Shown here: positions 36,845 to 45,516 of the stretch, in pieces | Layout of the letters: each line of letters opens with the position of its first letter | How positions within the stretch are numbered: the stretch's first letter is position 1 | Origin: Pseudarthrobacter sp. C4D7 | GTDB taxonomy: Bacteria; Actinomycetota; Actinomycetes; Actinomycetales; Micrococcaceae | Reading direction: 5' to 3' | DNA length: 64,000 nucleotides | Assembly: GCF_013359725.1 (NCBI RefSeq) | Contig: NZ_JABFMW010000006.1 | Coordinates: 62,001 to 126,000, forward strand | Made by a program: the position numbers and the translations under genes | Notes under the pieces: model-generated | Told to the model about the DNA's origin: nothing | Seen by the model: the letters and a program-made list of their open reading frames with translations, nothing else | The model's database searches: none

Positions 36845-37851
36845 GCGCGTCCTCCCAGGAAGGCAAGTGCAGCTGCAGCGGCCATGCCCGCTACCGCCAT
36901 ACCGGCCCGCCGGTACATCTTCGGCAGATCAGCGGTGGGGACCCGCGGGTCCGGCGGTAGCCCGTAGACTTCCGGTTCGTCCAGCAGCAGGAAGACAGAT
37001 CCGGTGCCGCCGACGCCGTCGTTCTCGTTCGCACCGTAGAGCCGCGCCTCGGTGAGGCCCTTCGCGTGCAGGTCTGCCACCCGCTCACGGGCCGCCTCCA
37101 CCATGTCGTCGTGGTCGCCGAACTTGATGGACGTCGTCGGGCATGCTTTGGCGCAGGCCGGCGTCTCGTCCGCCACCAGTCGGTCGTAACAGAGGGTGCA
37201 CTTCTGGGCGATGCCCGCGTTCGGGACCTCGGGGTGCGCGGCGTGCTGGTCTTCCCTGCTGGTAGAGACCTTGACCGTGCCGTTGCTGCGGCGTTCGATG
37301 ACGCCGAAGGGGCACCCGGCCACGCAGGTTCCGCAACCGTTGCAGACGTCGTCCTGGACCACCACGGTGCCGAACTCGGTCCGGAACAGCGCCCCGGTGG
37401 GACACACATCAAGGCACCCCGCGTGCGTGCAGTGCTTGCAGACGTCGGAGGACATCAGCCACCGGAAGTCTGCCGTGTCCGGCGGCGTGGTGTCCGCTTC
37501 CGCAAGGTCCGCCGGGACGGATGCTGCCGGAGCCGGAGGACCGATGCGGGGCATTCCCAGGCTGACCAGGGCCCGCCCCGATTCCCGGGCCTCCACAATG
37601 CGGTCCTGGCCCTGCTCAATGAACGCGACATGCCGCCAGGTGCTGGCGCCCAGGGATCCGGTGTTGTCATAGGAAGACCCGAGGAGTTCCAGGTTCCCGT
37701 CCTGCGGATTGTGGTTCCACTCCTTGCAGGCAACTTCGCAGGCCTTGCAGCCGATACAAATCGAGGTGTCAGTGAAGAACCCCTTGCGCGGATGGTTGTG
37801 TTCCCAGTGGGCATCGGCGGTGGGGTCGGTCGGTCCGGACAGCTGGCCCAT
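36841..37851 (-). CDS. fdhB: formate dehydrogenase iron-sulfur (beta) subunit
   Basis: 336 residues with four 4Fe-4S cysteine groups: CIGCKACEVACKEW, CKHCTHAGCLDVCP, CNGCGTCVAGCPFG, and CTLC followed by CAKACP. A C-terminal membrane helix (MAVAGMAAAAALAFLGG) anchors it. It wires the catalytic subunit to the NrfD anchor. The ATG at 37851 has GGAG 6 nt upstream. The codon just before it is TAG, the stop of a 33-codon frame that is in phase with this gene. Confidence 0.93.
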   Translation of the reverse strand: MGQLSGPTDPTADAHWEHNHPRKGFFTDTSICIGCKACEVACKEWNHNPQDGNLELLGSSYDNTGSLGASTWRHVAFIEQGQDRIVEARESGRALVSLGMPRIGPPAPAASVPADLAEADTTPPDTADFRWLMSSDVCKHCTHAGCLDVCPTGALFRTEFGTVVVQDDVCNGCGTCVAGCPFGVIERRSNGTVKVSTSREDQHAAHPEVPNAGIAQKCTLCYDRLVADETPACAKACPTTSIKFGDHDDMVEAARERVADLHAKGLTEARLYGANENDGVGGTGSVFLLLDEPEVYGLPPDPRVPTADLPKMYRRAGMAVAGMAAAAALAFLGGRA

Positions 37852-37953
37852 CTAGTTCTCCAAGGTGGGATCGATGCCCGGAACGCTGCCGCTGGGCAGT
37901 GTCCCGGGCCGGGCAAAGTAGGTGCGGCCCTGGCCGGATATGGCGACGGTCAT
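37852..37953 (-). CDS. 33-codon open frame between fdhA and fdhB
   Basis: ATG at 37953 overlaps the fdhA stop as ATGA; the TAG at 37854-37852 directly abuts the fdhB ATG. The 33-residue product starts MTVAISGQGRTYF and ends IDPTLEN. Because it is in frame with fdhB, it may be a coupling peptide or the remains of a longer FdhB N-terminus cut by an amber codon. The ribosome site of fdhB (GGAG) lies inside its last codons. No known domain. Codon use is as in the operon. Confidence 0.5.
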   Translation of the reverse strand: MTVAISGQGRTYFARPGTLPSGSVPGIDPTLEN

Positions 37954-40900
37954 TTCCCGCCACCCTCGGCGTGGCCGTCGGGCCCCGCGGGATCCTTGCC
38001 TTCCGCCGCGGGGGCGGTGACGGTGCGGTTACCGGTCTCGATGGTCAGCCCGGCCCTCGCCTGGTATTCGGCAACGAGGGCAAGGAGGTCCTTCCCGCGC
38101 GGCCGGCGGCCTGGACGGATGTCGCAGGAGGCCACCTTGGATTCCTGGATCTGGACGTTGGGATCAAGGGTCACCCCCAGCAGGTCGTTGGCCGCGTCAC
38201 CGCTGACCACAGCATTGCTGCCGACGCCCCAGTGGTAGGGCAGGCCGATCTGGTGCACGGTGTGCCCGCCAACGGCAAGCGGCCTCATCCGGTCGGTCAC
38301 CAGCACCTTCGCCTCAATGGCAGAGCGCGGCGAGATGATGGTGGCCCACCCATAGGGTTCCAGTCCGCGCTCAGCGGCCAGTTCGGGCGACACTTCGCAG
38401 AACATCTCCGGCTGCAGTTCGGAGAGGTACGGCAGCCAGCGGCTCATCCCGCCCGCGGTGTGGTGCTCCGTGAGCCGGTACGTGGTGAAGACGAAGGGAT
38501 AGACCTCCGCCCCGGGTGTACCGGCACTGGGTGCGCTGAGGTTGTCCTTGCGGGCGTACTTCAGCCGTGCCGGACTCTGCTGCTGCGGGTACAGCCCGTT
38601 GGCCACGGGTGATTCCTGGGCCTCGTAGTGGGTTGGGAGCGGACCGTCCACGAGTCCCTTGGGCGCGAACAGCCAGCCCTTGCCGTCAGACTGCATGATG
38701 AACGGATCGTCCCCGCTGAGCGCGGCCGGTCCGCCCACCGAGGGGTCGGGTTTGGTGCCGGGGGCGAGGGTCGGCGGGAAGTCGGGGACGTCGTCGCCCA
38801 CCCACTTCCCCTGCTCCGCGTCCCACCACACGTATTTCTTGCGTTCGCTCCACGGCTTGCCGGCCGGATCGGCGGAGGCGCGGTTGTACAGGATCCGCCG
38901 GTTGGCCGGCCAGGCCCAGCCCCACTCAGGAGCTGCCGGGCCTTGTTCCTGGCCTGGTTTCCGGCTGGCGGCGTGGTTGATCCCCTCGGCGTAGACGCCG
39001 GTGTAGATCCAGCAGCCTGCCGTCGTAGAGCCGTCCGCGCGGAGTTCGGTGTAGGCGGAGAGCGGCTTACCGGCATCCGGGCCGGTCAGGTGACGCCCGT
39101 TGATCTCGGCAAGCACCGACTCGGGGTCCGGATCACCGTGCTCGTCCGTGGGGTAATCCCACGTCAGATCCAGCAGCGGCCGGTCCCGTTCGTCCTGGGA
39201 ATCGGCGAGCTTCTCCCGGATCCGGTGCCCCAGTTCGTAAAAGAACTGCAGTTCGCTCTGGCACTCGCCCGGCGGTGCCACCGCCTGGTGGCGCCACTGC
39301 AACAGCCGCTGGGTCTGGGTGAAGGACCCGGCCTTCTCCACGTGGGTGGCTGCCGGCAGGAAGAAGACCTCGGTCTCGATATCCTCGGTCCGGAGTTCCC
39401 CGGACTCGATTTCCGGGCCGTCTTTCCACCACGTCGCGGACTCGATCATGTTCAGGTCGCGGACCACGAGCCACTTCAGGTGGGACATTCCGAGCCGCTG
39501 CATGCGCCCGTGCGCCGAGCCGACCGCCGGGTTCTGGCCGAGCAGGAAGTAGCCTTCCACCTCGTCGCGGAGCATGCTCATCACGGTCTCATAGGTCCCG
39601 TGGGCACCGGTCAGCCGGGGCAGGTAGTCGTAGGCCCAGTCGTTGTCCGCCGTCGCCGCGTCCCCCCACCAAGCCTTCAGCAGGCTGATGGTGTACGCAT
39701 CGGCATCGGCCCAGAATCCCTTTTGGCTCTTCGAGGCGTTGGCCGCGAGGTACTCCTCCAGGGTGTCGTGGCGGCCGGCGCTGGGCATGGGGAGGTAGCC
39801 GGGCAGCAGGTTGAACAGCGTCGGAATGTCGGTGGAGCCCTGGATGCTGGCGTGGCCGCGGAGGGCCATGATCCCGCCGCCGGGACGCCCCACGTTTCCC
39901 AGCAGCAACTGGAGGATGGCGGCTGCCCGGATGAACTGGGCACCCAGCGAGTGCTGGGTCCAACCCACGGCGTACGCGAAGCAGGTGGTCCGGTCGCGGC
40001 CGGAGTTCTCCGTGATGGTCTTCGCCAGGTAGGCAAAGTCGGCTTCGCTGATGCCGCACATGTCGCGGACCATTTCCGGGGTGTAACGGGCGTAGTGCCG
40101 CTTCAGGATCTGGAAGACGGTCCTGGGGTTTTGGAGCGTGTCATCCCGCAGCACTTCCGCGTGCTCGAGGGGCGGGCCACCGCTGCCGAGGGCGTCGCCG
40201 GCTGCCCGGGCGCCCGCCTCGGCCCCGTGCTCCGGACCGGCCGGTTCGTCGATGGAGCCATCTTCGGCTTCATCGTAGGCCCACGACGAGTTGTCGTATG
40301 CACCCTTTTCCGGGTCGAAACCGGAGAACAGCCCGCCAAGGTCCTCAGCGTCGCGGTAGTCCTCATGGACCAGCGTGGCCGCGTTGGTGTACGCGGTCAC
40401 ATACTCCTTGAACCACAGGTCGTTGGCGATGACGTAGTTGATGAGCGCGCCAAGGAGCACAACATCGGAGCCGGCCCTGATGGGCAGATGCTTGTCCGAC
40501 ACGGCCGAGGTCCGAGTGAACCGCGGGTCGATATGGATGACCTTCGCCCCACGGGCTTTAGCCTCCGCTACCCACTGGAATCCCACCGGATGGCATTCGG
40601 CCATGTTGGAACCCTGGATGATGATGCAGTCGGCGTTGGCCATGTCCTGCAGTGACTGCGTAGCGCCACCGCGCCCAAACGAGGCTCCCAAACTGGGAAC
40701 CGTGGCGGAGTGTCATATACGGGCTTGGTTCTCCGTCTGTACCGCGCCGGCAGCGGTGAAAAGCTTCTTGATCAGGTAGTTCTCTTCGTTGTCCAATGTG
40801 GCGCCGCCCAGCGAGGCGATGCCCATGGTGCGCCGCAGCAGGCGGCCGTGGTCATCGGTCTGCTGCCAGGTCCTGCGCCGGCTCTCGATGAACCGGTCGG

Positions 40901-41279
40901 CGATCATTTCGACGGCGGTGGAGAGTTCCAGCCGCTGCCATTCCCTGGCACGCGGCGCACGGTACAAAACCTTGGTCTGGCGGCCCGGAGAATTGACCAG
41001 CTGTTCGCTGGCGGAACCCTTGGGGCAGAGGCGCCCGCGTGAAATAGGTGAGTCCGGATCGCCTTCGATCTGAACGACCTTCTCGTCTTTGACGTAAACG
41101 CGCTGCCCGCACCCGACCGCGCAGTAGGGGCACACACTCTGCACCACCCGGTCTGCGGTGGCTGTGCGGGGGGTCATGGCCTGCGTCTTGGGCGAGGTCA
41201 CCGACGGCCCACGGCCAAGGAGGTCGCCCGTGGTCAGTTGACGGACGACCGGCCATTGAAGAAAACTTCGCGGTGCCAT
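37950..41279 (-). CDS. fdhA: formate dehydrogenase catalytic subunit, selenoprotein
   Basis: 1109 residues when UGA at 40713-40715 is read as selenocysteine (U189). The 4Fe-4S cluster cysteines are C50, C53, C57 and C85 (CPYCAVGCG and LCPKG). The active-site region reads NQARI-U-HSATVPSLGASFGRG, matching the Sec site of FdnG/FdoG-type enzymes (NQARVUH). A molybdopterin bis-MGD domain and the C-terminal molydopterin-dinucleotide-binding domain (ITPR-type TIISPRSAIEAKVLVTDR, cited in part) follow. It oxidises formate to CO2. ATG 41279 (MAPRSFLQWP) is chosen over 41321 by similarity to the family N-terminus. No fdhD or molybdenum cofactor genes lie in the window. Confidence 0.95.
40664..40715 (-). 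promoter_or_regulatory. UGA selenocysteine codon and bacterial SECIS-like hairpin
   Basis: Starting 12 nt after the UGA, GGTTCCC-AGTTT-GGGAGCC forms a 7-bp stem (one G-U pair) with a 5-nt loop, spanning 40701-40683. An outer helix CGCCAC (40707-40702) with GTGGCG (within 40664-40670) can extend it. The distance from UGA to the loop, 18-22 nt, fits bacterial SECIS elements, which SelB reads. The hairpin lies inside the coding sequence. Confidence 0.85.
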
Positions 41280-41500
41280 TTCTGGAGCATATCCCAGACC
41301 ACGGCAGGAGCAACAGGACAAGGTTGGGCGTGTCCCGCTGCATCAAGCAGCCGGAACCTTGCGGCGCAAGGAATGCCTGCCCCCAGGGAAATCGCGTGGC
41401 GGAAGTGCGCCGAACCGGCTTCGCCCATAACGTGGGACGCAGGGACTGTGCGGCCACACTGCGGACTGTGCACCGATCAGCAGGCAAAGCGAGGAAAACA

Positions 41501-41947
41501 GTGGAACAGAGCACCGGCTGCGACGGGGATGCAGCGGCCAGTCAACCAGGTTCGGGTTCCGGCGTTTCGGCTGAGACCTCCGCCATCGATCAGATGCTGC
41601 GTGAAAGCCGGGCAGGACTGGAGCGGGTTCAGCCCTGTGACCTTGAGAAGGAGATTGCCGCGGGAGCCATGGTTGTTGACACCCGGCCCGCGGACCAACG
41701 GGACCGCGACGGCGCGCTTCCCGGAGCCGTGGTCATCGACCGGAACGTCCTGGAGTGGCGGCTGGATCCATCCAGCCCGCACCGGATCCCCGATGCAGAC
41801 GATCCCGGCCGGCGCATCGTGATCGTCTGCAATGAGGGCTACAGCTCCAGCCTCGCCGCCCATACCCTGCAGCGTCTGGGGCTGACCCGTGCAACTGACC
41901 TGATTGGCGGGTTCCAGGCTTGGGCGGCCTGGCGTGCAGGTCACTGA
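41501..41947 (+). CDS. rhodanese-like sulfurtransferase
   Basis: 148 residues, a single rhodanese domain. The acidic start is MVVDTRPADQRDRDG and the active-site loop is IVCNEGYSSS with C110. It diverges from fdhA, with 221 bp between them that show no gene. Rhodaneses next to molybdenum enzymes can supply sulfur or selenium; here that is inference. GTG 41501 has GAGGAA about 7 nt upstream; the longer frame is not supported. Confidence 0.82.
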   Translation: MEQSTGCDGDAAASQPGSGSGVSAETSAIDQMLRESRAGLERVQPCDLEKEIAAGAMVVDTRPADQRDRDGALPGAVVIDRNVLEWRLDPSSPHRIPDADDPGRRIVIVCNEGYSSSLAAHTLQRLGLTRATDLIGGFQAWAAWRAGH

Positions 41948-41979
41948 CCCACCCACGGGATCGGGCAATGGGAGACGAA

Positions 41980-42042
41980 GTGAGCGTGGCGAAGAAGCGC
42001 AGGCCGGATAACCGTGGCACCGCGGCAGCGGAACCCGAATGA
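41980..42042 (+). CDS. possible 20-residue leader peptide
   Basis: A GTG at 41980 with GGGAG 5 nt upstream opens a 20-codon frame with a basic start (MSVAKKRRPDNRG). It ends at TGA 42040-42042, overlapping the lipoprotein ATG at 42039 as ATGA. It could serve translational coupling. Short and without homology that I can name. Confidence 0.3.
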   Translation: MSVAKKRRPDNRGTAAAEPE

Positions 42043-42533
42043 GCACGCCACCAAACCAGAAGCCACCGCAAAAGAAGGGCAGGCTTGGCTGGGTCCTCGG
42101 GGCGACTGCGGTGGCAGTGGCCCTGCTGTGCCTTCTTGGGTTCGCAGGTTGCTCTGCCCTCGCCGGAGCAATCAACGGCGGAGGATCCCCGCAGGAAAAG
42201 GCCTCAGAGATGAAGGCGCGGGCAGACAACGTCCCGGAGGACGACTGGAAGGTGGTCTTCCGCCAGGACCCCACGGTCGACCCGTGGTGCCTGTCCATTG
42301 ACACCTCCTGCCTGCGGTTGAGCGCCCGCTGGTCCGTGGGCCACACGGTAATCCTGGACGAGGCTGCTGCCAGGTTCGGCATGACGCCGGATCCAGCCGG
42401 TCCGGCAACGGAGCCCTCCACAGGCTGCATCACCAGCAAGCCCGACGGCGTCCGGAAGGAGTCACTGTGCATCCAGGATTCTCCTGCAGGACAGGGCGCT
42501 GTTGAGGTCACCATTCAGATGGAACGCGATTAG
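42039..42533 (+). CDS. hypothetical lipoprotein or anchored protein
   Basis: 164 residues. A membrane segment (LGWVLGATAVAVALLCLLGFAG) ends in GFAGCSA, a possible but atypical lipobox with phenylalanine at -3. The extracytoplasmic part has paired cysteines (WCLSIDTSC and GC...LC) that may form disulfides. No family recognised. The 178 bp after it contain the promoter of the next operon. Confidence 0.6.
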   Translation: MSTPPNQKPPQKKGRLGWVLGATAVAVALLCLLGFAGCSALAGAINGGGSPQEKASEMKARADNVPEDDWKVVFRQDPTVDPWCLSIDTSCLRLSARWSVGHTVILDEAAARFGMTPDPAGPATEPSTGCITSKPDGVRKESLCIQDSPAGQGAVEVTIQMERD

Positions 42534-42650
42534 GGCCATCCCCCTGCGCACAGAGGCACCGCACCCGGGACGCCCGCCCCCGTCGTCGCAAAACAACCAC
42601 CATCCCAGCCACCTCAGCATGCCTACCGCGCTGTCGGGGCGATGGCGCCT

Positions 42651-42692
42651 TTGACAAAATAAATTGAGTGCGCTCATAATTGAGTACACTTA
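42651..42692 (+). promoter_or_regulatory. promoter with two tandem operator-like palindromes
   Basis: TTGACA (42651-42656) and CATAAT (42675-42680) are separated by 18 bp, a strong sigma-70-type promoter. TGAGTGCGCTCA (42665-42676) fills the spacer and touches the -10. TGAGTACACTTA (42681-42692) follows directly. Both are imperfect palindromes with the TGAGT half-site, 16 bp apart. The likely ligand is the TetR protein encoded third in this operon. Confidence 0.7.
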
Positions 42693-42711
42693 CTAAGAAG
42701 GGCGCTCCCCC

Positions 42712-43764
42712 ATGAAGGCGTTTGTTGTTGACAAGTACAAGGCCGGACTTCGGCTGGCCGACATTCCCGAACCGGCCGTTGGGGATCACGATGTCCTGGT
42801 CCGTGTGGAAGCGGCCGGACTCAACCAGCTGGATGAGAAGATCCGGCTGGGCGAGTTCAAGCAGATACTCCCCTACAGGCTGCCACTGGTCCTGGGAAAC
42901 GACCTGGCGGGAACCGTCCTCGAGGTGGGGTCCAAGGTCACCGGTTTCCGGCCGGGCGACGAGGTCTTTGCCCGGCCCGGCAAGGACCGCATCGGCACGT
43001 TTGCCGAACGGATTGCCGTCACCGAGGCAGACCTGGCGGTTAAACCGGCGTCCATCAGCATGGCCGAGGCAGGCGCGTTGCCCCTGGTTGCGTTGACGGC
43101 TTGGCAGGCGCTGGTGGAACGCGGCGGACTGCAGCCGGGACAGAAGGTCCTCATCCATGCCGGCGCCGGCGGTGTTGGTTCCATCGCCATCCAGCTCGCC
43201 AAGCACCTCGGCGCCACCGTGGCCACAACGGCCAGCGCCGCGAACGCGGAGTTCGTCCGCTCCCTCGGCGCCGATGTCGTCATCGATTACCGGGACCAGG
43301 ACTTCGAGGAAATACTGAGTGGCTACGACCTGGTCCTCGACAGCGTCGGCGGGCAGAACCTGGAGAAATCCCTTCGCATCCTCAAACCCGGTGGCCTCGC
43401 CGTCGGAATTGCAGGGCCGCCGGACCCGGCTTTCGCGCGGGAAGTGGGTCTTAACCCCCTGGTCCGGTTCGCCGTCGCCGGCCTGAGCCGGCGCATCCGG
43501 GGCCAGGCGCGCCGCCTCGGTGTGCGCTACGAATTCCTTTTCATGTATGCCAGCGGTGGGCAGTTGGGCAGCATCGCGAGGCTTGTCGACGACGGCGTGC
43601 TGCGTCCCGTCGTCGGACGCACCACCCCGTTCGCCCAGCTCCCCGATGCCTTGGAGGCGCTGGGGCGTGGAGGCCTGCGCGGCAAGTCCGTCGTCGTCAA
43701 TCCCCCAACCGACGGCGCCCCGTCCCGCGCAGCCCGCCAGCACGAACGCGGGGACCGGGCATGA
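42712..43764 (+). CDS. zinc-independent MDR-family NADP-dependent oxidoreductase
   Basis: 350 residues of the quinone-oxidoreductase branch of the MDR superfamily. The N-terminal GroES-like domain lacks the zinc-ligand cysteines. The Rossmann motif HAGAGGVGSIAIQLAK and a later SVGGQNLEKSLRILKPGG are typical. It reduces an enone or quinone. It is the first gene of a three-gene operon with an alpha/beta hydrolase (ATGA overlap) and a TetR regulator. Confidence 0.88.
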   Translation: MKAFVVDKYKAGLRLADIPEPAVGDHDVLVRVEAAGLNQLDEKIRLGEFKQILPYRLPLVLGNDLAGTVLEVGSKVTGFRPGDEVFARPGKDRIGTFAERIAVTEADLAVKPASISMAEAGALPLVALTAWQALVERGGLQPGQKVLIHAGAGGVGSIAIQLAKHLGATVATTASAANAEFVRSLGADVVIDYRDQDFEEILSGYDLVLDSVGGQNLEKSLRILKPGGLAVGIAGPPDPAFAREVGLNPLVRFAVAGLSRRIRGQARRLGVRYEFLFMYASGGQLGSIARLVDDGVLRPVVGRTTPFAQLPDALEALGRGGLRGKSVVVNPPTDGAPSRAARQHERGDRA

Positions 43765-44618
43765 GCGCCGCTGAAGGCAGCGCAGCCGCGTCCTATGCCG
43801 ATGCACCAACGCACAGCATCACGGCCGGCGGCGTCACCTATGCCTACCGGGAATTGGGTCCCAGGGGCGGAGTTCCCGTGGTCTTCTTCCTGCACCTTGC
43901 CGGCAACCTGGACAACTGGGACCCGCGGGTGATCGACCCCATCGCCAAAGAACACCACGTCATCACCTTCAATAACCGAGGCGTCGGTGCCACCAACGGG
44001 AAGGTGCCGGACAGCATCGAGGCCATGGCCGACGACGCCGCCACCTTCATCCGTGCCCTGGGCCTGTCCACGGTGGACATTTTCGCCTTTTCCCTTGGCG
44101 GGATGGTGGCGCAGGCCCTCATCGGCAAGCACCCGGACCTGGTCCGGAAACTCATCCTTGCCGGAACGGGTCCTCGGGGCGGGAAAGGCATGGACAAGGT
44201 TGCGCGGGTCACGTACTTCGACATTCTGCGGGCCACCGTGGTCGGGGCCGATCCCAAGGAATTCCTGTTCTTCAACCGGAACACTGCGGGCAAGCTGGCG
44301 GCAAAAGCGTTCATCGCCCGCCTGCAGGAGAGCACGGACGGGCGTGACCGGCCGGTCCGGATCCAGGCGTTCCAGGCGCAGTTGAAGGCAATCAGGAACT
44401 GGGGCCGCGGCGCTCCGGCCGACCTGTCCGCGATCAGCCAGCCCACGCTGATCGCCAACGGCGACAATGACCGCATGGTTCCCTCCGTCCTGTCAGGGGA
44501 CCTGCACCGGCGCATTGCCGGCTCGGAACTGGTGATCTATCCCGATTCCGGCCACGGCGGCATCTTCCAGTTCCATCGACAGTTTGTTCCCCTCGCCATT
44601 GAGTTCCTCCAACGCTGA
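43761..44618 (+). CDS. alpha/beta hydrolase
   Basis: 285 residues. The oxyanion region is VFFLHLAGNLDNWDP, the nucleophile elbow FAFSLGGMVAQAL, the acid ANGDNDRMVP and the histidine in DSGHGGIFQ. The triad is complete. It overlaps the oxidoreductase gene by ATGA and so is translated with it. The pair may detoxify an electrophilic or aromatic compound sensed by the TetR regulator, but that is inference. Confidence 0.85.
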   Translation: MSAAEGSAAASYADAPTHSITAGGVTYAYRELGPRGGVPVVFFLHLAGNLDNWDPRVIDPIAKEHHVITFNNRGVGATNGKVPDSIEAMADDAATFIRALGLSTVDIFAFSLGGMVAQALIGKHPDLVRKLILAGTGPRGGKGMDKVARVTYFDILRATVVGADPKEFLFFNRNTAGKLAAKAFIARLQESTDGRDRPVRIQAFQAQLKAIRNWGRGAPADLSAISQPTLIANGDNDRMVPSVLSGDLHRRIAGSELVIYPDSGHGGIFQFHRQFVPLAIEFLQR

Positions 44619-44680
44619 CCGCCTGTTGGCTAGACTCGAAGCCTGTCCCTTACCATGACCATTCCGGAGGCCAGCCCCCC

Positions 44681-45283
44681 ATGCATCCTGCGTCCCAGCC
44701 CGTGTCCCGGCGGGAACGGAACAAGCAGGCCAAGCTTGACCGGATCACTGAAGCGGCCCGGGAACTCTTTGCCGAACATGGCATTGACGACGTCACCACC
44801 CAGCAGATTGCCGAAAAGGCCGACATCGGCACGGGCACCCTCTTCCTCTACGCCAAGAACAAAGGTGAACTGCTGCTGCTGGTGCAGAACTCGGCCTACG
44901 CCGATGCCCTCGCCACGGGCACGGCGGGTGCAGCGAAAGCCACTTCACCGCTCGAGGCCGTCATGGCCATTGTCCAGCCCGTGGTGGAATGCAACCGTAC
45001 CCGGGTGGACAACGGCCGCACTTACCTGCGGGAAATGGTGTTCGGCGATCCCAGTGAGCCCCACCACCACGCAGCGCTCACCCTCGCCGCCGGGACAGAG
45101 TCCGCCATTGCGGAGGCGCTGCAGCGCGGCGGCCGCACGTCCGCGGCGACAGCGGCCAGCCTTGCCCGCACCATTTCCGCCATCATGTTCCTCACCATGG
45201 CAGCGTCCATCAACGCTTCCCGGTCCACGGGGGACCTGCTGGCCGATATCCGGGACCAGGTGGCAGCCATCCTCCCGGCCTGA
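44681..45283 (+). CDS. TetR family regulator
   Basis: 200 residues. The N-terminal helix-turn-helix (about 20-66) reads RITEAARELFAEHGIDDVTT followed by QQIAEKADIGTGTLFLYAKNK. The C-terminal ligand domain is unlike known ones. It is the third gene of the oxidoreductase-hydrolase operon, 62 bp after the hydrolase, and probably binds the TGAGT palindromes at 42665-42692. Confidence 0.88.
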   Translation: MHPASQPVSRRERNKQAKLDRITEAARELFAEHGIDDVTTQQIAEKADIGTGTLFLYAKNKGELLLLVQNSAYADALATGTAGAAKATSPLEAVMAIVQPVVECNRTRVDNGRTYLREMVFGDPSEPHHHAALTLAAGTESAIAEALQRGGRTSAATAASLARTISAIMFLTMAASINASRSTGDLLADIRDQVAAILPA

Positions 45284-45315
45284 ACCAAAGCGCCCTCGCC
45301 GGCGGTACGGCCGCT

Positions 45316-45509
45316 GTGGAGCGTCGCCAAGGCCCGTGTTCTTCTTTGAGTTGCTTACTGATCTCAGCGGAGCGTCCCATAACAAGGGCTCGGGCTACGG
45401 CGTCAGCGGTGCCAATTGCAAAGAAGTGCCACCCGTGGATTGTGCGGCGGGCGGGCGAACGCCCCTCCGGAGATACGAAAGTTCCGTGGGAGCGTAGCAG
45501 CCAAGGCCC
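45316..45509. repeat. intergenic block bounded by imperfect direct repeats
   Basis: In the 233-bp gap after the TetR gene, GTGGAGCGTCGCCAAGGCCC at 45316-45335 recurs with small changes at 45486-45509 (GTGGGAGCGTAGCAGCCAAG and onward). The 150 bp between are less GC-rich than the flanks. On the minus strand they read open, containing HGWHFFAIGTADAVARAL and MGRSAEISKQLKEEHG. This may be a gene remnant or a small repeated element. No function claimed. Confidence 0.35.
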
Positions 45510-45516
45510 CGTCAAC

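Noticed and set aside
38628..40655. 675-codon open frame on the plus strand
   Set aside because: It is antisense to fdhA, has no recognisable domain, and is a by-product of high-GC codon use.
40713..40715. In-frame TGA that would split the formate dehydrogenase catalytic gene into two
   Set aside because: It sits exactly at the active-site selenocysteine position, is followed by a SECIS-like hairpin, and the full Sec machinery is encoded nearby.
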